From the NCBI GenBank assembly GCA_964468495.1, contig CAYXTI010000012.1:18894-82893 (forward strand): a DNA stretch of 64,000 nt, read 5' to 3'. Below are positions 18,932-27,426 of the stretch, one piece after another (within the stretch, counting starts at the first letter, position 1; the number at the start of each line of letters is the position of its first letter). Below the pieces are notes generated by a model. The model ran no database searches and was not told the origin of the DNA. It worked only from the letters and a program-made list of their open reading frames with translations. The DNA comes from CAYXTI01 sp964468495. GTDB taxonomy: Bacteria > Pseudomonadota > Alphaproteobacteria > Rickettsiales > Rickettsiaceae. A program made the position numbers and the translations under genes.

Positions 18932-19763
18932 AAAGACCCATATATTTGTAATAGGAAATGAAAAAGGAGGAGCTGGAAAGACCACTTGTTCTATTCACCT
19001 AATCACAGGATTATTATATAAAGGCTATAAAGTCATTAGTATTGATGTTGATACAAGACAACAATCATTATCTAATTACCTAATTAATAGGGATATTTAT
19101 AATAGTAAAAACCCTGCTAATAAAGTAATAATACCGACACAGCATTATACCATGCAAGAAGGTAGCAGTAATAATATAGAGAAAAAAGAAAAAGAAGAAG
19201 AAATATCATTTACTCAAATATTAAATAAAAGCTACAATAATTGCGACTATATAGTAATTGATACACCAGGAAGCTATACTTATTTATCCAGGCTTGCACA
19301 TTCTTATGCTGATACAGTTATCACTCCAATTAATGATAGTTTTTTAGATCTAGATGTTATTGCTAAAATTAAAGATGAACATTGTAATAATTTTTCTCCT
19401 TCTATTTACAGCCAAATGCTCTGGGAACAAAAAATGGAAAAAGCTGCTCGAGATAAAGGATCTATTAATTGGATATTAATGAGAAATAGACTTAGTTCAA
19501 TTAATGCTAATAATAAAATCAAAATACATCAGGCAATCAAGAAAATCGCTAAACGAATAGCATTTTCAACCACTACTGGATTTAGTGAGAGAGTAATTTT
19601 TAAAGAGTTATTTTTTCAAGGACTTACTTTAGACGATTTACCTCATACATGTTTAAAGAAAACACTTAACATATCACATATTGCTGCAAGAGAAGAATTA
19701 AGAGTATTCTTAGATGCTATAGGTGTTATGCCTTCTAAATCTTTGTTACAAAAAAATCAATAA
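18918..19763 (+). CDS. mipZ: Division-plane positioning ATPase MipZ
   Basis: MipZ is a ParA/MinD-family ATPase of alphaproteobacteria. In Caulobacter it binds ParB near the origins and forms a gradient that blocks FtsZ polymerisation away from midcell. The 281-residue product opens with the deviant Walker A GNEKGGAGKTT (13-23), then SIDVDTRQQS, and has the C-terminal stretches IAFSTTTGFSERVIF and KELFFQGLTLDDL that separate MipZ from plasmid ParA proteins. It starts inside the end of pepA (14-nt overlap), implying coupled translation. Its stop is one nucleotide from the convergent terminase gene. ParA and ParB are not in the window. Confidence 0.88.
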   Translation: MSHYKKTHIFVIGNEKGGAGKTTCSIHLITGLLYKGYKVISIDVDTRQQSLSNYLINRDIYNSKNPANKVIIPTQHYTMQEGSSNNIEKKEKEEEISFTQILNKSYNNCDYIVIDTPGSYTYLSRLAHSYADTVITPINDSFLDLDVIAKIKDEHCNNFSPSIYSQMLWEQKMEKAARDKGSINWILMRNRLSSINANNKIKIHQAIKKIAKRIAFSTTTGFSERVIFKELFFQGLTLDDLPHTCLKKTLNISHIAAREELRVFLDAIGVMPSKSLLQKNQ

Positions 19764-19764
19764 A

Positions 19765-21165
19765 TTATTCTATAGAGCGTATTCTAAAATTAGCAACTGC
19801 TATATGTTCTTTTATAAAAGTTAAAAACTGGCTAACAGAATCAACTATATCATCATGCTTACTATGAGGAAAAGTAGTTAACTCAGAAACTAATAATTTA
19901 TTTAATAACCCATATCTAGGAAGTAATACACTACCTGATTGAAAAAAATCACTAATAGCAGCAAATCTAGTAACCTTATCAGTTTTTACCTTAATTGCTT
20001 TAATATTTTTATAACCAGATAATTTTAAATCTTGAATTAATGATTGACCACTAGATTTATCTTCAATTAAAACGAATTTTGCTTTATATTTATTAGACCA
20101 ATTTTGTACTTTTTGCTTTAAATCAGTATAGATTAGTTTACTTCTAATCATAGCTACTAAATAATAACGTTTACCTATAATTCCCCAACAAGTTCCAACA
20201 CTATAATCAGATTTTTCAGAAATTTTAATAGCAGTATCCCAGCTATGAATATAACTATCAAAAATTTTAGGTAAATCATCATAAAAAAGTATATCTTCTA
20301 ATTTTAATAAGCTATAATTATCAATTATAGGTTTTTGTAAAAACTGTGCTGAATAATTTTTACTACCCATCTCATGCTCAATATTGTTAAGATATTCAAT
20401 AGTATCTCTTTCTTTACACAAAAGATCGCCTTTTTTATAATAATAAGAATTCAAACAATGGTAACTAAGATCAGCTGAAGCTAAAGCAGGAATTTTTAAT
20501 AAACTCCATCCACCCGATGAAATTAAATGAGAAGATAAATCATCTGGATGTAATCTCTGCATTACTAAAACTATAACACCAGTTTTTTTATTATTTAATC
20601 TAGTGGAAAAAGTTTGCTCAAACCATTCTATAACTCTTAATCTCATTTTTTTAGAATGAATCTGAATAGGATTATGAGGATCATCAATAATCAAAAAATC
20701 TCCTCCTTCTCCAGTAGAAGAACCTCCTACACTTGTTGCAAATCTAAATCCATTTTTAGTTGTAAGAAACTTGCTTTTTTGATTATGGATAGTACTTAAA
20801 ACAGTATTAGGAAATAATTTATTATACCAGTTAGAAGACATAACAAATCTACAATCCAGAGAATGTTTAATACTAAGTACTGAAGAATAACTAGCAACCA
20901 TAATTTTATAAGCTGGATTTTTAGCAAGTAACCATGCAGGCCACGCTACACTGACACTTATAGATTTTAATGCTCGAGGAGGAATATTAATAATTAGACG
21001 AGTTATTTTATTTTTTTGTGTAGCTTCTAAATACTCAGCAATAAGATCAATATGCCAGTTAGCAATATAATTTGTTCCTGGAGTAATAGTTGTAAATGCC
21101 TTATGAATAAAACTACTAAAATCTTGACGTATTAAAGCTTCTAAAATTCTAGTATTATACTGCAT
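19765..21165 (-). CDS. Phage/GTA-type terminase large subunit (TerL)
   Basis: TerL is the ATP-driven motor and nuclease that fills a procapsid with DNA. The 466-residue product has a deviant Walker A PPRALKS (62-68; K67), Walker B FLIIDDPH (D161-D162), and a C-terminal RNase H-like nuclease with acidic residues at SWDTA (D310), LIEDKSSG (E368-D369) and HDDIVDS (D438-D439, D442). All catalytic positions survive, which argues against decay. This single-gene type of terminase is known from alphaproteobacterial gene transfer agents and their scattered Rickettsiales relatives. It is last in the minus-strand trio portal, small gene, terminase, 6 nt after the small gene. No capsid, protease or tail genes are in the window. 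Base composition matches the chromosome. Confidence 0.85.
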   Translation of the reverse strand: MQYNTRILEALIRQDFSSFIHKAFTTITPGTNYIANWHIDLIAEYLEATQKNKITRLIINIPPRALKSISVSVAWPAWLLAKNPAYKIMVASYSSVLSIKHSLDCRFVMSSNWYNKLFPNTVLSTIHNQKSKFLTTKNGFRFATSVGGSSTGEGGDFLIIDDPHNPIQIHSKKMRLRVIEWFEQTFSTRLNNKKTGVIVLVMQRLHPDDLSSHLISSGGWSLLKIPALASADLSYHCLNSYYYKKGDLLCKERDTIEYLNNIEHEMGSKNYSAQFLQKPIIDNYSLLKLEDILFYDDLPKIFDSYIHSWDTAIKISEKSDYSVGTCWGIIGKRYYLVAMIRSKLIYTDLKQKVQNWSNKYKAKFVLIEDKSSGQSLIQDLKLSGYKNIKAIKVKTDKVTRFAAISDFFQSGSVLLPRYGLLNKLLVSELTTFPHSKHDDIVDSVSQFLTFIKEHIAVANFRIRSIE

Positions 21166-21171
21166 AATTAT

Positions 21172-21468
21172 TTATTTTATTTTTTTATTATACTTAGTTA
21201 AGAATTGTTCAATAATCTTTTTATCTTCTATAGTCATAACAGGTTCAGTAATTAATATGTTATCTTTACTAATTTTATTAAGCTGCACTATTAAAGAAAC
21301 AATTTTATTTAAAGTATCAGTAATACTTTTTTGTATAGATAAAGTATTTTGTTTCTTTTTTGCATTTCCAATATTTTGATTATTAGCAGATAATGCATTT
21401 AATTCATTTTCTAATAAGATGACTAATTTTATAATTAATTGATATAATTTTTTTACGGTTGATTTCAT
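21172..21468 (-). CDS. Small helical protein between portal and terminase genes
   Basis: I do not recognise this 98-residue product. It looks all-helical: two amphipathic stretches (about 1-30 and 45-70) with leucine/isoleucine spacing that could form a coiled coil, then KTI-like acidic C-terminus around MTIEDKKIIEQFLTKYNK. It is packed between portal (9 nt) and terminase (6 nt) on the same strand, so it is almost certainly a real gene of the same operon. Size, helical character and location would fit a small terminase subunit, which in the Rhodobacter gene transfer agent is also a short helical protein. That is inference from context only. Confidence 0.6.
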   Translation of the reverse strand: MKSTVKKLYQLIIKLVILLENELNALSANNQNIGNAKKKQNTLSIQKSITDTLNKIVSLIVQLNKISKDNILITEPVMTIEDKKIIEQFLTKYNKKIK

Positions 21469-21477
21469 AATAAATGA

Positions 21478-22677
21478 TTATTGTTTATTATCATGATTAC
21501 TTAATTTATCTCCTTCCTTAAGAGGAGCAAGCCCTATAAAAGCCCTCTTTTCATTAATAGTCATAAAATTAGCATTAGAGATATTTTCCCATATATTTCT
21601 ACGTTTTTCAGATAAAGCAGAGATAGACTCAGAATCAAAGTAAATAGATAATTTTTCTCCAAACCAATATGATAACCAATTACTTAAAGCATCGGATAAT
21701 TTAATAAGTAAAGGAATAATATTTTCTTCCCAAAATGCAAAACGTGCTTCATGCATATTACTATAAGTATTATCGCCTGAAATACCTAATAATTGAGGAG
21801 GAATATTAAATGTAAGAGCAATATCTCTTGCAATAGAGTCTTTTAATTCAATAAATTTTTCCAAACGTTGATTATTAGCGGTATTTTGCCACTTTAATCC
21901 GCCTTCTAAAATTAATGGTTTTCCAGAATTATTATAACCAGTAAAATTAGCATAAAACTGCTCTTGTAAGCGTAAGAATTGCTCATCAGTAAGATAACTA
22001 TTAGAATCTTCAAATACTAAAGCCCCGCTAGGTCTAGAGGCATTATTAAGCAAAGCATTATTCCACTGAATAATCTTAGCATATAGATTTACTGCATTAG
22101 AAGCGGCTTGTAAAGACGACATCCCTTTATACTGATCCATAGGGTGATAATTCTTTAGCCATAGCACTTTACTTATTCTAGTAATTGGATCAATTTGGTA
22201 TATTTTTTCATAATTATTATTCTTATACTGAAAAGCAATAGGATAAGAATCATTACGAATAACTTCAGTAAATTTTGGATGCAATAGATATAATTCTGAA
22301 GGATATGATTGCTGATCATGAGTAGAGACAATATAACCATTACCATAAAGCAATAAATTAGATATTAATTCAGAAAAGAAATCTGCTTTTGATTGTTCAG
22401 GATTAGGTCTGTTTAATAAAGAATTAGCAGGATGAATAGTATCAATTACTAATTTAGAATTAACATTTTTATATATTTTCCAAGGAACTTGACTTGCAGA
22501 TATTGTAATTAAATTAATACAGCGATGTATTATAGCATTATTAAAATAAGCTTCAACACCTATAGAGTCTGATTTTTCATCAAAATCAGAAATATCAAAA
22601 TAATGATATGGCTTTTGCTGAGAAAAATTTTTAGTTTTAAAGTGTTTTTTTAATTGATTGAGATATTTTTTAATCAT
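21478..22677 (-). CDS. HK97-family phage/GTA portal protein
   Basis: Portal proteins form the dodecameric ring at the capsid vertex through which DNA is packaged. The 399-residue product shows the HK97 portal layout: an N-terminal helix-rich entry, CINLITISASQVPWKIY, HPANSLLNRPNPEQS, the central NASRPSGALVF and LKWQNTA segments, and NIPPQLLGISGDNTYSNMHEA, which corresponds to the clip/stem region of the family. It ends with a short tail LAPLKEGDKL. It is the first gene of the trio portal, small gene, terminase. In the classical GTA cluster the terminase precedes the portal, so the order here is reversed. No frameshift or internal stop. Confidence 0.85.
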   Translation of the reverse strand: MIKKYLNQLKKHFKTKNFSQQKPYHYFDISDFDEKSDSIGVEAYFNNAIIHRCINLITISASQVPWKIYKNVNSKLVIDTIHPANSLLNRPNPEQSKADFFSELISNLLLYGNGYIVSTHDQQSYPSELYLLHPKFTEVIRNDSYPIAFQYKNNNYEKIYQIDPITRISKVLWLKNYHPMDQYKGMSSLQAASNAVNLYAKIIQWNNALLNNASRPSGALVFEDSNSYLTDEQFLRLQEQFYANFTGYNNSGKPLILEGGLKWQNTANNQRLEKFIELKDSIARDIALTFNIPPQLLGISGDNTYSNMHEARFAFWEENIIPLLIKLSDALSNWLSYWFGEKLSIYFDSESISALSEKRRNIWENISNANFMTINEKRAFIGLAPLKEGDKLSNHDNKQ

Positions 22678-22834
22678 ATTTAAAATTAATTATAAGTTAA
22701 TTTATAATAATATAATTTAATTGTTTAAATATTATTAGTATTAGATATAAAGAATTTATATCACTGTACTAGATCTAGACTAAGAGTATAATTTATAATA
22801 AATAATAAATTAATTTTGCATTACTATGAATTAT

Positions 22835-22888
22835 ACCTTATACTAAGTATAGGGTTAGTGGTTTGATATTTAATATATCAAGGACTAA
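22835..22888 (+). promoter_or_regulatory. Two adjacent stem-loops upstream of the Tim44-like gene
   Basis: The first stem (22835-22855) pairs ACCTTATACT with AGTATAGGGT around a minimal loop. The second has outer arms TTAGT (22855-22859) and ACTAA (22884-22888) and inner arms TTGATAT (22863-22869) and ATATCAA (22875-22881) with a 5-nt loop. They end 43 nt before the Tim44-like start codon and lie in a divergent spacer (22678-22931). A 5'-leader structure or an operator are both possible; no known RNA family is recognised. Confidence 0.4.
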
Positions 22889-22931
22889 TATTGCTTTATT
22901 ATGTAAATATGACTAATTAGTTGTTAATATT

Positions 22932-23573
22932 ATGTCTATTCAGTTAGTTGAATTAATTATTTTTGCAAGTATTACTTTTTTAGTAATAAATAAGCTAATT
23001 TCTACTTTAGGAACAACAAATAAAAATGACAACAAAAACAATAATAGTTCATTTTTTGGAGAACCTAAAAATCTAGAAGATGTAACTCCAAAAGAAAGCG
23101 TTATACATAGCTCAATTATAAAACCAATATTCAATAAAAGGGAGTTATTGAATATTAAGGGATTAATTGTAGAAGAAAATAGACTGGAAATTGAATCAAT
23201 ATTACCATTACTACTCAAGAAGATACCATATTTTAAAATACAAACCTTTCTAAACGCCTCAAGGATAGCATTTCAAATGATTATAAATACTCCTGCAAAC
23301 CATGAGCAGGAAGAATTAATTGATAAAAGATATATAGATCATTTTAATAATAATTTAAAACTAAATTATGGAGAATGTATATCGGATTTATCAAAATTAT
23401 CAGCAAAAATAGCTGAAATATATATGTTTGGTCACAATATTTTTATTAAAGTTCTATTCACTGGGGATAATATAACTAGTAAAATTAAAAAATTGTCAGA
23501 AGAATGGACATTTTGTAAGAGTGCTTTAACAAAAGCCCCGAATTGGCATCTAAGTAATATAGATAAAATGTAG
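22932..23573 (+). CDS. Tim44-like domain protein (TimA type)
   Basis: The 213-residue product has an N-terminal hydrophobic segment (about 5-22), a polar asparagine/lysine-rich linker (30-55) and a C-terminal domain from about 75 that resembles the Tim44-like fold, with ESILPLLLKKIPYFKIQTFLNASRIAFQMI. In mitochondria Tim44 tethers mtHsp70 to the TIM23 channel. In Caulobacter the homologue TimA lies near fxsA and mltA, and its role is not well settled. Here the gene stands alone between the divergent portal gene and the STAND gene, so it cannot be placed in a pathway from context. Length is similar to other alphaproteobacterial members. Confidence 0.75.
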   Translation: MSIQLVELIIFASITFLVINKLISTLGTTNKNDNKNNNSSFFGEPKNLEDVTPKESVIHSSIIKPIFNKRELLNIKGLIVEENRLEIESILPLLLKKIPYFKIQTFLNASRIAFQMIINTPANHEQEELIDKRYIDHFNNNLKLNYGECISDLSKLSAKIAEIYMFGHNIFIKVLFTGDNITSKIKKLSEEWTFCKSALTKAPNWHLSNIDKM

Positions 23574-23906
23574 TTTTAATTTAACTCTACATAAATCAAA
23601 TTATAATCTCTCTTTCCTAGGTTAATTTTTACTTATTTTTTTTATAGATTAAGCTTATTGTTTTTGCTTATATAACTTAATAATAACTAAATAAAAATAA
23701 GATCTATTGCGAAATATATAAATCTATAGTTAAACAAAAATAAGATCTATTGTAAAATAGATAAATCTATAGTTAAATAAAAATAAATATTTACAAAAAA
23801 AAAAAAATATTTATATTTAATTATATATAGTTATACTAAAAGTTGTTTTATAAAGTTATTCATATATTTATAATATATTAAAAAAAAATCGATTACTTAA
23901 TGTAAT
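23574..23906. other. Spacer between the Tim44-like and STAND genes
   Basis: This 333-nt spacer has no gene. It contains the 43-bp tandem repeat at 23687-23788, then a pair of 9-bp arms TAAATATTT and AAATATTTA flanking an A-run (about 23785-23816), and a purely A/T stretch up to the STAND start codon. The A-run could be a bent-DNA or promoter-up element, but nothing specific can be said. Confidence 0.4.
23687..23788. repeat. 43-bp direct repeat, about 2.3 copies
   Basis: Two units begin with AAGATCTATTG (GATC at 23701 and at 23744, spacing 43) and both end with AAATCTATAGTTAAA, followed by a partial third start AAATAAAAATAA. The units differ at a handful of positions, for example GCGAAATATATA against GTAAAATAGATA. 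An 18-nt stretch of the second unit, AAGATCTATTGTAAAATA, recurs exactly at 27405-27422 just before uvrC, so the motif is dispersed as well as tandem. Confidence 0.65.
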
Positions 23907-26900
23907 ATGTCTTCAATAGTGCATTCTACTAGTCAAAATCAATTATATATTACACATTTACAAAGCATAAATAATGTAAATTTTACCATTAGAGAGATAG
24001 ATATAATCTCATGCTTTATACATAATAAAGTAGAAAAGAAAATTACTAACTTATTATCAATATCAAATAAAGCCTTAAAAAAACATACAAATAATATAAC
24101 CACAAAATTACAAGCTAAAACAATATCTAAAGTAATAGAAATTGTTAAAAATTCTGAACAAATATCATATATATATAAATATTATAAATACCTATTAATG
24201 TATAATACGTTTAAAATATACTTAAAAAAAATAGGAACAAATACAAAAAAAGAAATATCAATCTTTGTATACAATAATCAATTTAGTTCAAATGATATAA
24301 AATTATTCAATAAAGTAAAAAATGATTTAAAACTAGCAAATATATTATTAATACTAAAAAATGATAACAATAGAAATACTAATAAGAATATAACCATTCT
24401 TACAGAAGAAACTTTAAAAGATATAAAAGATCAATATTTTATATCAATATTCAATTACTTAAAGAAAATAAATTATACTACTGATATAAATTTAATAATA
24501 AATGAATTTTTTACTCAATACTATCTTATAAAAAACACATCATTACACCCTGATTTGATCAAATCATCGCTAGATCATGATGATAAAGATTCAACTTATA
24601 AAACACCTTATTTTTTTAATAATAGATTTGCAATTAAAATAGTTTTATTCTTCATATGTATACTAATATTATTTGTAATATTAGAAAAAAATATAACTTC
24701 TAACCTAAAAATAAGACCCATTTTTGCTATTCCAAATGAAGAAATCCTCTTATCAAAAGAATTATTAATAAAAGAAATAGAAAAAAAGTTTAATTCTAAC
24801 TCTAACAAAATAAATATAATAACCTTAATTGGTCCATCAGGCGTAGGAAAAACAACTATAGCACGTCAATATGCTCAAAAATTAGAAAAAAACTATGACA
24901 TCATATGGGAAATTAATGCTAAAGATAAAAAAAGTATATTAACATCATTGCTAGAATTAGCATTTCACATAAGTAAAAGTAAAAAAGAAAAACTAGAAAT
25001 AGATAATATTCAAATAATTAATGACTATGAAGAAAAAAATAGGAAATTATTATTATTTTTACAAAAAGCTACCAATAAATATAAAAACTGGTTAATGATT
25101 TACAATAATGTTTCTTCATTAGAGGAAATTCAAAATTATATTCCCTATGATAAAAAAAAATGGGGTAACGGAAAAATAATCATTACTACTCAAGATACAA
25201 GCATAGTAAATAATAAGAAAAATAATTGTATTATAGTAAATAATATTACCCAACAAGAAAAAACAGAGTTATTTAATAAGATACTATCAAACAGTAAAGA
25301 AAATGACAATAACATTGATTTAACAAAACTAATTAATAATATACCATCATTACCAATATACATATCTGCAGCAGCACACTACATAAAATCAGAAGGAATA
25401 TCATATAGAGATTATTTAGATAATATAACAAAAAGACCTAAATCTTTATCAAATTATATAACAAAAAATAATCCTATAGGATATAATATAATCACTGCGT
25501 CAATTGATTCATTAATCAAGAAAGATCCTAAATTTAAAAATTTATTAATATTTACTACCTTATTAGGACCAAATAAAATTTGGAAGCAGTTATTGGTTAT
25601 GTACAAAAATGAAGTTATTACTAATAAGTTTATTAATCAATTAAAGAAGCTATCTTTGATAGTAGATCATCATCATGATATATCTAACAATAACTATAAT
25701 TTTTTAATACACAATATAACACATGAAATAATACTAAACCATTTAAAGACCTCAACAACACAGAGCAGTTATAATAAAATAGTAAACAAAACCACAAACA
25801 TACTTGTTCATTTTATAAAACAGGTATTAAATGAACATAATAATCAAAAATATGAACTTTTAATTCCTAATATAGAATCATTTATCCAAAATAATAAAAA
25901 TATAGATAAACTAAACTATGCCCGATTAATCCATAATTTAGGAAAACTATATTTTAATATTACTAACTATACAAAAGCACAAACTTTAATAGAAAAAGCT
26001 TATCAAATATATAAAACAGAATATGGAGAGAATAATATTAATACAGGTTATATAACCTTAGACTTAAGTACTGTATATAGAAATATGGGTTATTATATTC
26101 AAGCAAAAAATTTATTACAAAAAGCATTAGTTATTTATACAAACTTTTATGGTAAAAATAATATTAATACAACAAGAGTATCACTTTTATTAGGTAATAT
26201 ATATCGATGCATGGGGAATTATGAAGATTCAAGTAAACTAATAACACATGGCGTAAAAATATATCATCAATATTATAATAAAAACCACCCTGAATATTAT
26301 TGTGGAAGTATCAGGTTAGCAAATATATACAATAACCTTGGATATTATAATGAATCTATAAAATTATTAAAACAAGCATTAGCCTACTATACTAAATATC
26401 ATGGACCTTATCACATAAAAACAGCTTGGGTAGCTGTCAGGTTATCGATCGTATATAGACATTATGGATATTATAATAAAGCATTAGATTTAATAACAAA
26501 AGCAATAAAAATATACTCAAATTATAGTGAAGAATGTAATATAAATACTACTTGGGCATGGACCCAGTTAGGTATTATATATCAACAAATAGGTCGTACT
26601 TTAGAAGCCCAAAAGATTTTAGAGCAATCGTTAAAAAATTATCAAAAATATTATCCCCAAGGAGATATTTCTCTTGAATGGATTAAATTTCACTTAAGTA
26701 ATGTATATAAATCATTAAACTTATATGATGAAGCAAAAAAGTTAAAACTTGAGGTATTAGATTCATATACAAAATATTATGGAGAAAATCATATTCAAAG
26801 AGCCAGAGTACTTAAAGATTTAGGAGAACTAGAATACAAAAATAATATTAAACAAGGAAAAAAATATATTAAACAAGCTTTATATATATTTCAAGAACAT

Positions 26901-27101
26901 AATCATATATCTGCTTATACTTGCTATGAAGCTCTTTCTGATATATATCTATATCAATCCTATCAATACGATAATCAAAATAATAAAAGCTATTATAGAT
27001 TAAAATCAAAAAAATTATTAGAAAAAGCAATTGCTAAAATAAAATTTAAAATTAAAATAGATTCAACTCATTTAAGAAGGTTAAAAAATAAGAGCATCTA
27101 A
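23907..27101 (+). CDS. LuxR-type HTH / membrane segment / STAND NTPase / TPR protein
   Basis: This 1064-residue protein combines parts rarely joined. Residues 26-75 look like a LuxR/GerE helix-turn-helix: FTIREIDIISCFIHN, then KKITNLLSISNKALKKHTNN. Residues 100-235 are an alpha/beta region I do not recognise. One hydrophobic segment follows at 242-260. The NB-ARC-like NTPase domain has Walker A GPSGVGKTT (309-317), a Walker B-like LMIYNN (396-401), where asparagine replaces the usual aspartate, IIITTQD, and a GLPL-like IPSLPIYISAAA. From about 669 onwards there are some eight 42-residue kinesin-light-chain-type TPRs with GY..A..L..KAL.IY...YG. Such proteins sense a ligand through the TPRs and switch by nucleotide. 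The HTH suggests a membrane-anchored transcription regulator (inference). yidD starts 21 nt later. Confidence 0.72.
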   Translation: MSSIVHSTSQNQLYITHLQSINNVNFTIREIDIISCFIHNKVEKKITNLLSISNKALKKHTNNITTKLQAKTISKVIEIVKNSEQISYIYKYYKYLLMYNTFKIYLKKIGTNTKKEISIFVYNNQFSSNDIKLFNKVKNDLKLANILLILKNDNNRNTNKNITILTEETLKDIKDQYFISIFNYLKKINYTTDINLIINEFFTQYYLIKNTSLHPDLIKSSLDHDDKDSTYKTPYFFNNRFAIKIVLFFICILILFVILEKNITSNLKIRPIFAIPNEEILLSKELLIKEIEKKFNSNSNKINIITLIGPSGVGKTTIARQYAQKLEKNYDIIWEINAKDKKSILTSLLELAFHISKSKKEKLEIDNIQIINDYEEKNRKLLLFLQKATNKYKNWLMIYNNVSSLEEIQNYIPYDKKKWGNGKIIITTQDTSIVNNKKNNCIIVNNITQQEKTELFNKILSNSKENDNNIDLTKLINNIPSLPIYISAAAHYIKSEGISYRDYLDNITKRPKSLSNYITKNNPIGYNIITASIDSLIKKDPKFKNLLIFTTLLGPNKIWKQLLVMYKNEVITNKFINQLKKLSLIVDHHHDISNNNYNFLIHNITHEIILNHLKTSTTQSSYNKIVNKTTNILVHFIKQVLNEHNNQKYELLIPNIESFIQNNKNIDKLNYARLIHNLGKLYFNITNYTKAQTLIEKAYQIYKTEYGENNINTGYITLDLSTVYRNMGYYIQAKNLLQKALVIYTNFYGKNNINTTRVSLLLGNIYRCMGNYEDSSKLITHGVKIYHQYYNKNHPEYYCGSIRLANIYNNLGYYNESIKLLKQALAYYTKYHGPYHIKTAWVAVRLSIVYRHYGYYNKALDLITKAIKIYSNYSEECNINTTWAWTQLGIIYQQIGRTLEAQKILEQSLKNYQKYYPQGDISLEWIKFHLSNVYKSLNLYDEAKKLKLEVLDSYTKYYGENHIQRARVLKDLGELEYKNNIKQGKKYIKQALYIFQEHNHISAYTCYEALSDIYLYQSYQYDNQNNKSYYRLKSKKLLEKAIAKIKFKIKIDSTHLRRLKNKSI

Positions 27102-27122
27102 TTTAATAGAAATCAAGGAAAA

Positions 27123-27359
27123 ATGATAAGAATTATATTATTAGCAGCAATAAGAATATATCAAATATTTATTAATCCTATTTTAGGAAAAAATTGTCGT
27201 TTTTATCCTTCATGTTCAAATTATACAAAAATAGCAATTATAGAACATGGGACTATAATAGGTATTTGGTTATCAATAAAAAGATTAAGTAAATGTAATC
27301 CTTTTTTTGATGGAGGATATGATCCTGTTCCTAAAAAAATAAGAATAAAAACTAAATAA
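27123..27359 (+). CDS. yidD: Membrane protein insertion efficiency factor YidD
   Basis: YidD is a small, cysteine-containing, membrane-associated protein thought to help YidC insert proteins. The 78-residue product has the complete family pattern: an amphipathic N-terminal helix, [20 protein letters not shown] with the paired cysteines, and the C-terminal [13 protein letters not shown]. Normal length for the family. Its usual neighbours (rpmH, rnpA, yidC) are not here. It lies 21 nt after the STAND gene and about 67 nt before uvrC on the same strand. Confidence 0.94.
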   Translation: MIRIILLAAIRIYQIFINPILGKNCRFYPSCSNYTKIAIIEHGTIIGIWLSIKRLSKCNPFFDGGYDPVPKKIRIKTK

Positions 27360-27404
27360 AATTATTATAATGATAATCAATTATTAATTCTAACATGCAG
27401 CTTA

Positions 27405-27422
27405 AAGATCTATTGTAAAATA
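27405..27422 (+). repeat. Dispersed copy of the 23.7-kb repeat motif
   Basis: AAGATCTATTGTAAAATA is identical over 18 nt to part of the second 43-bp unit at 23742-23759. It lies 4 nt upstream of the uvrC start codon, in the place of its ribosome-binding region. It could be a remnant of a small element or a shared regulatory sequence. Confidence 0.5.
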
Positions 27423-27426
27423 TACT

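Noticed and set aside
19765..22677. A prophage
   Set aside because: No integrase, capsid, tail or lysis genes, no attachment repeats, and the base composition equals the surroundings. Only a packaging trio is present.
23907..27101. A multi-gene antiphage defence island around the STAND protein
   Set aside because: Neighbours are Tim44-like, yidD and uvrC, all housekeeping; there is no nuclease or other effector domain in the protein.
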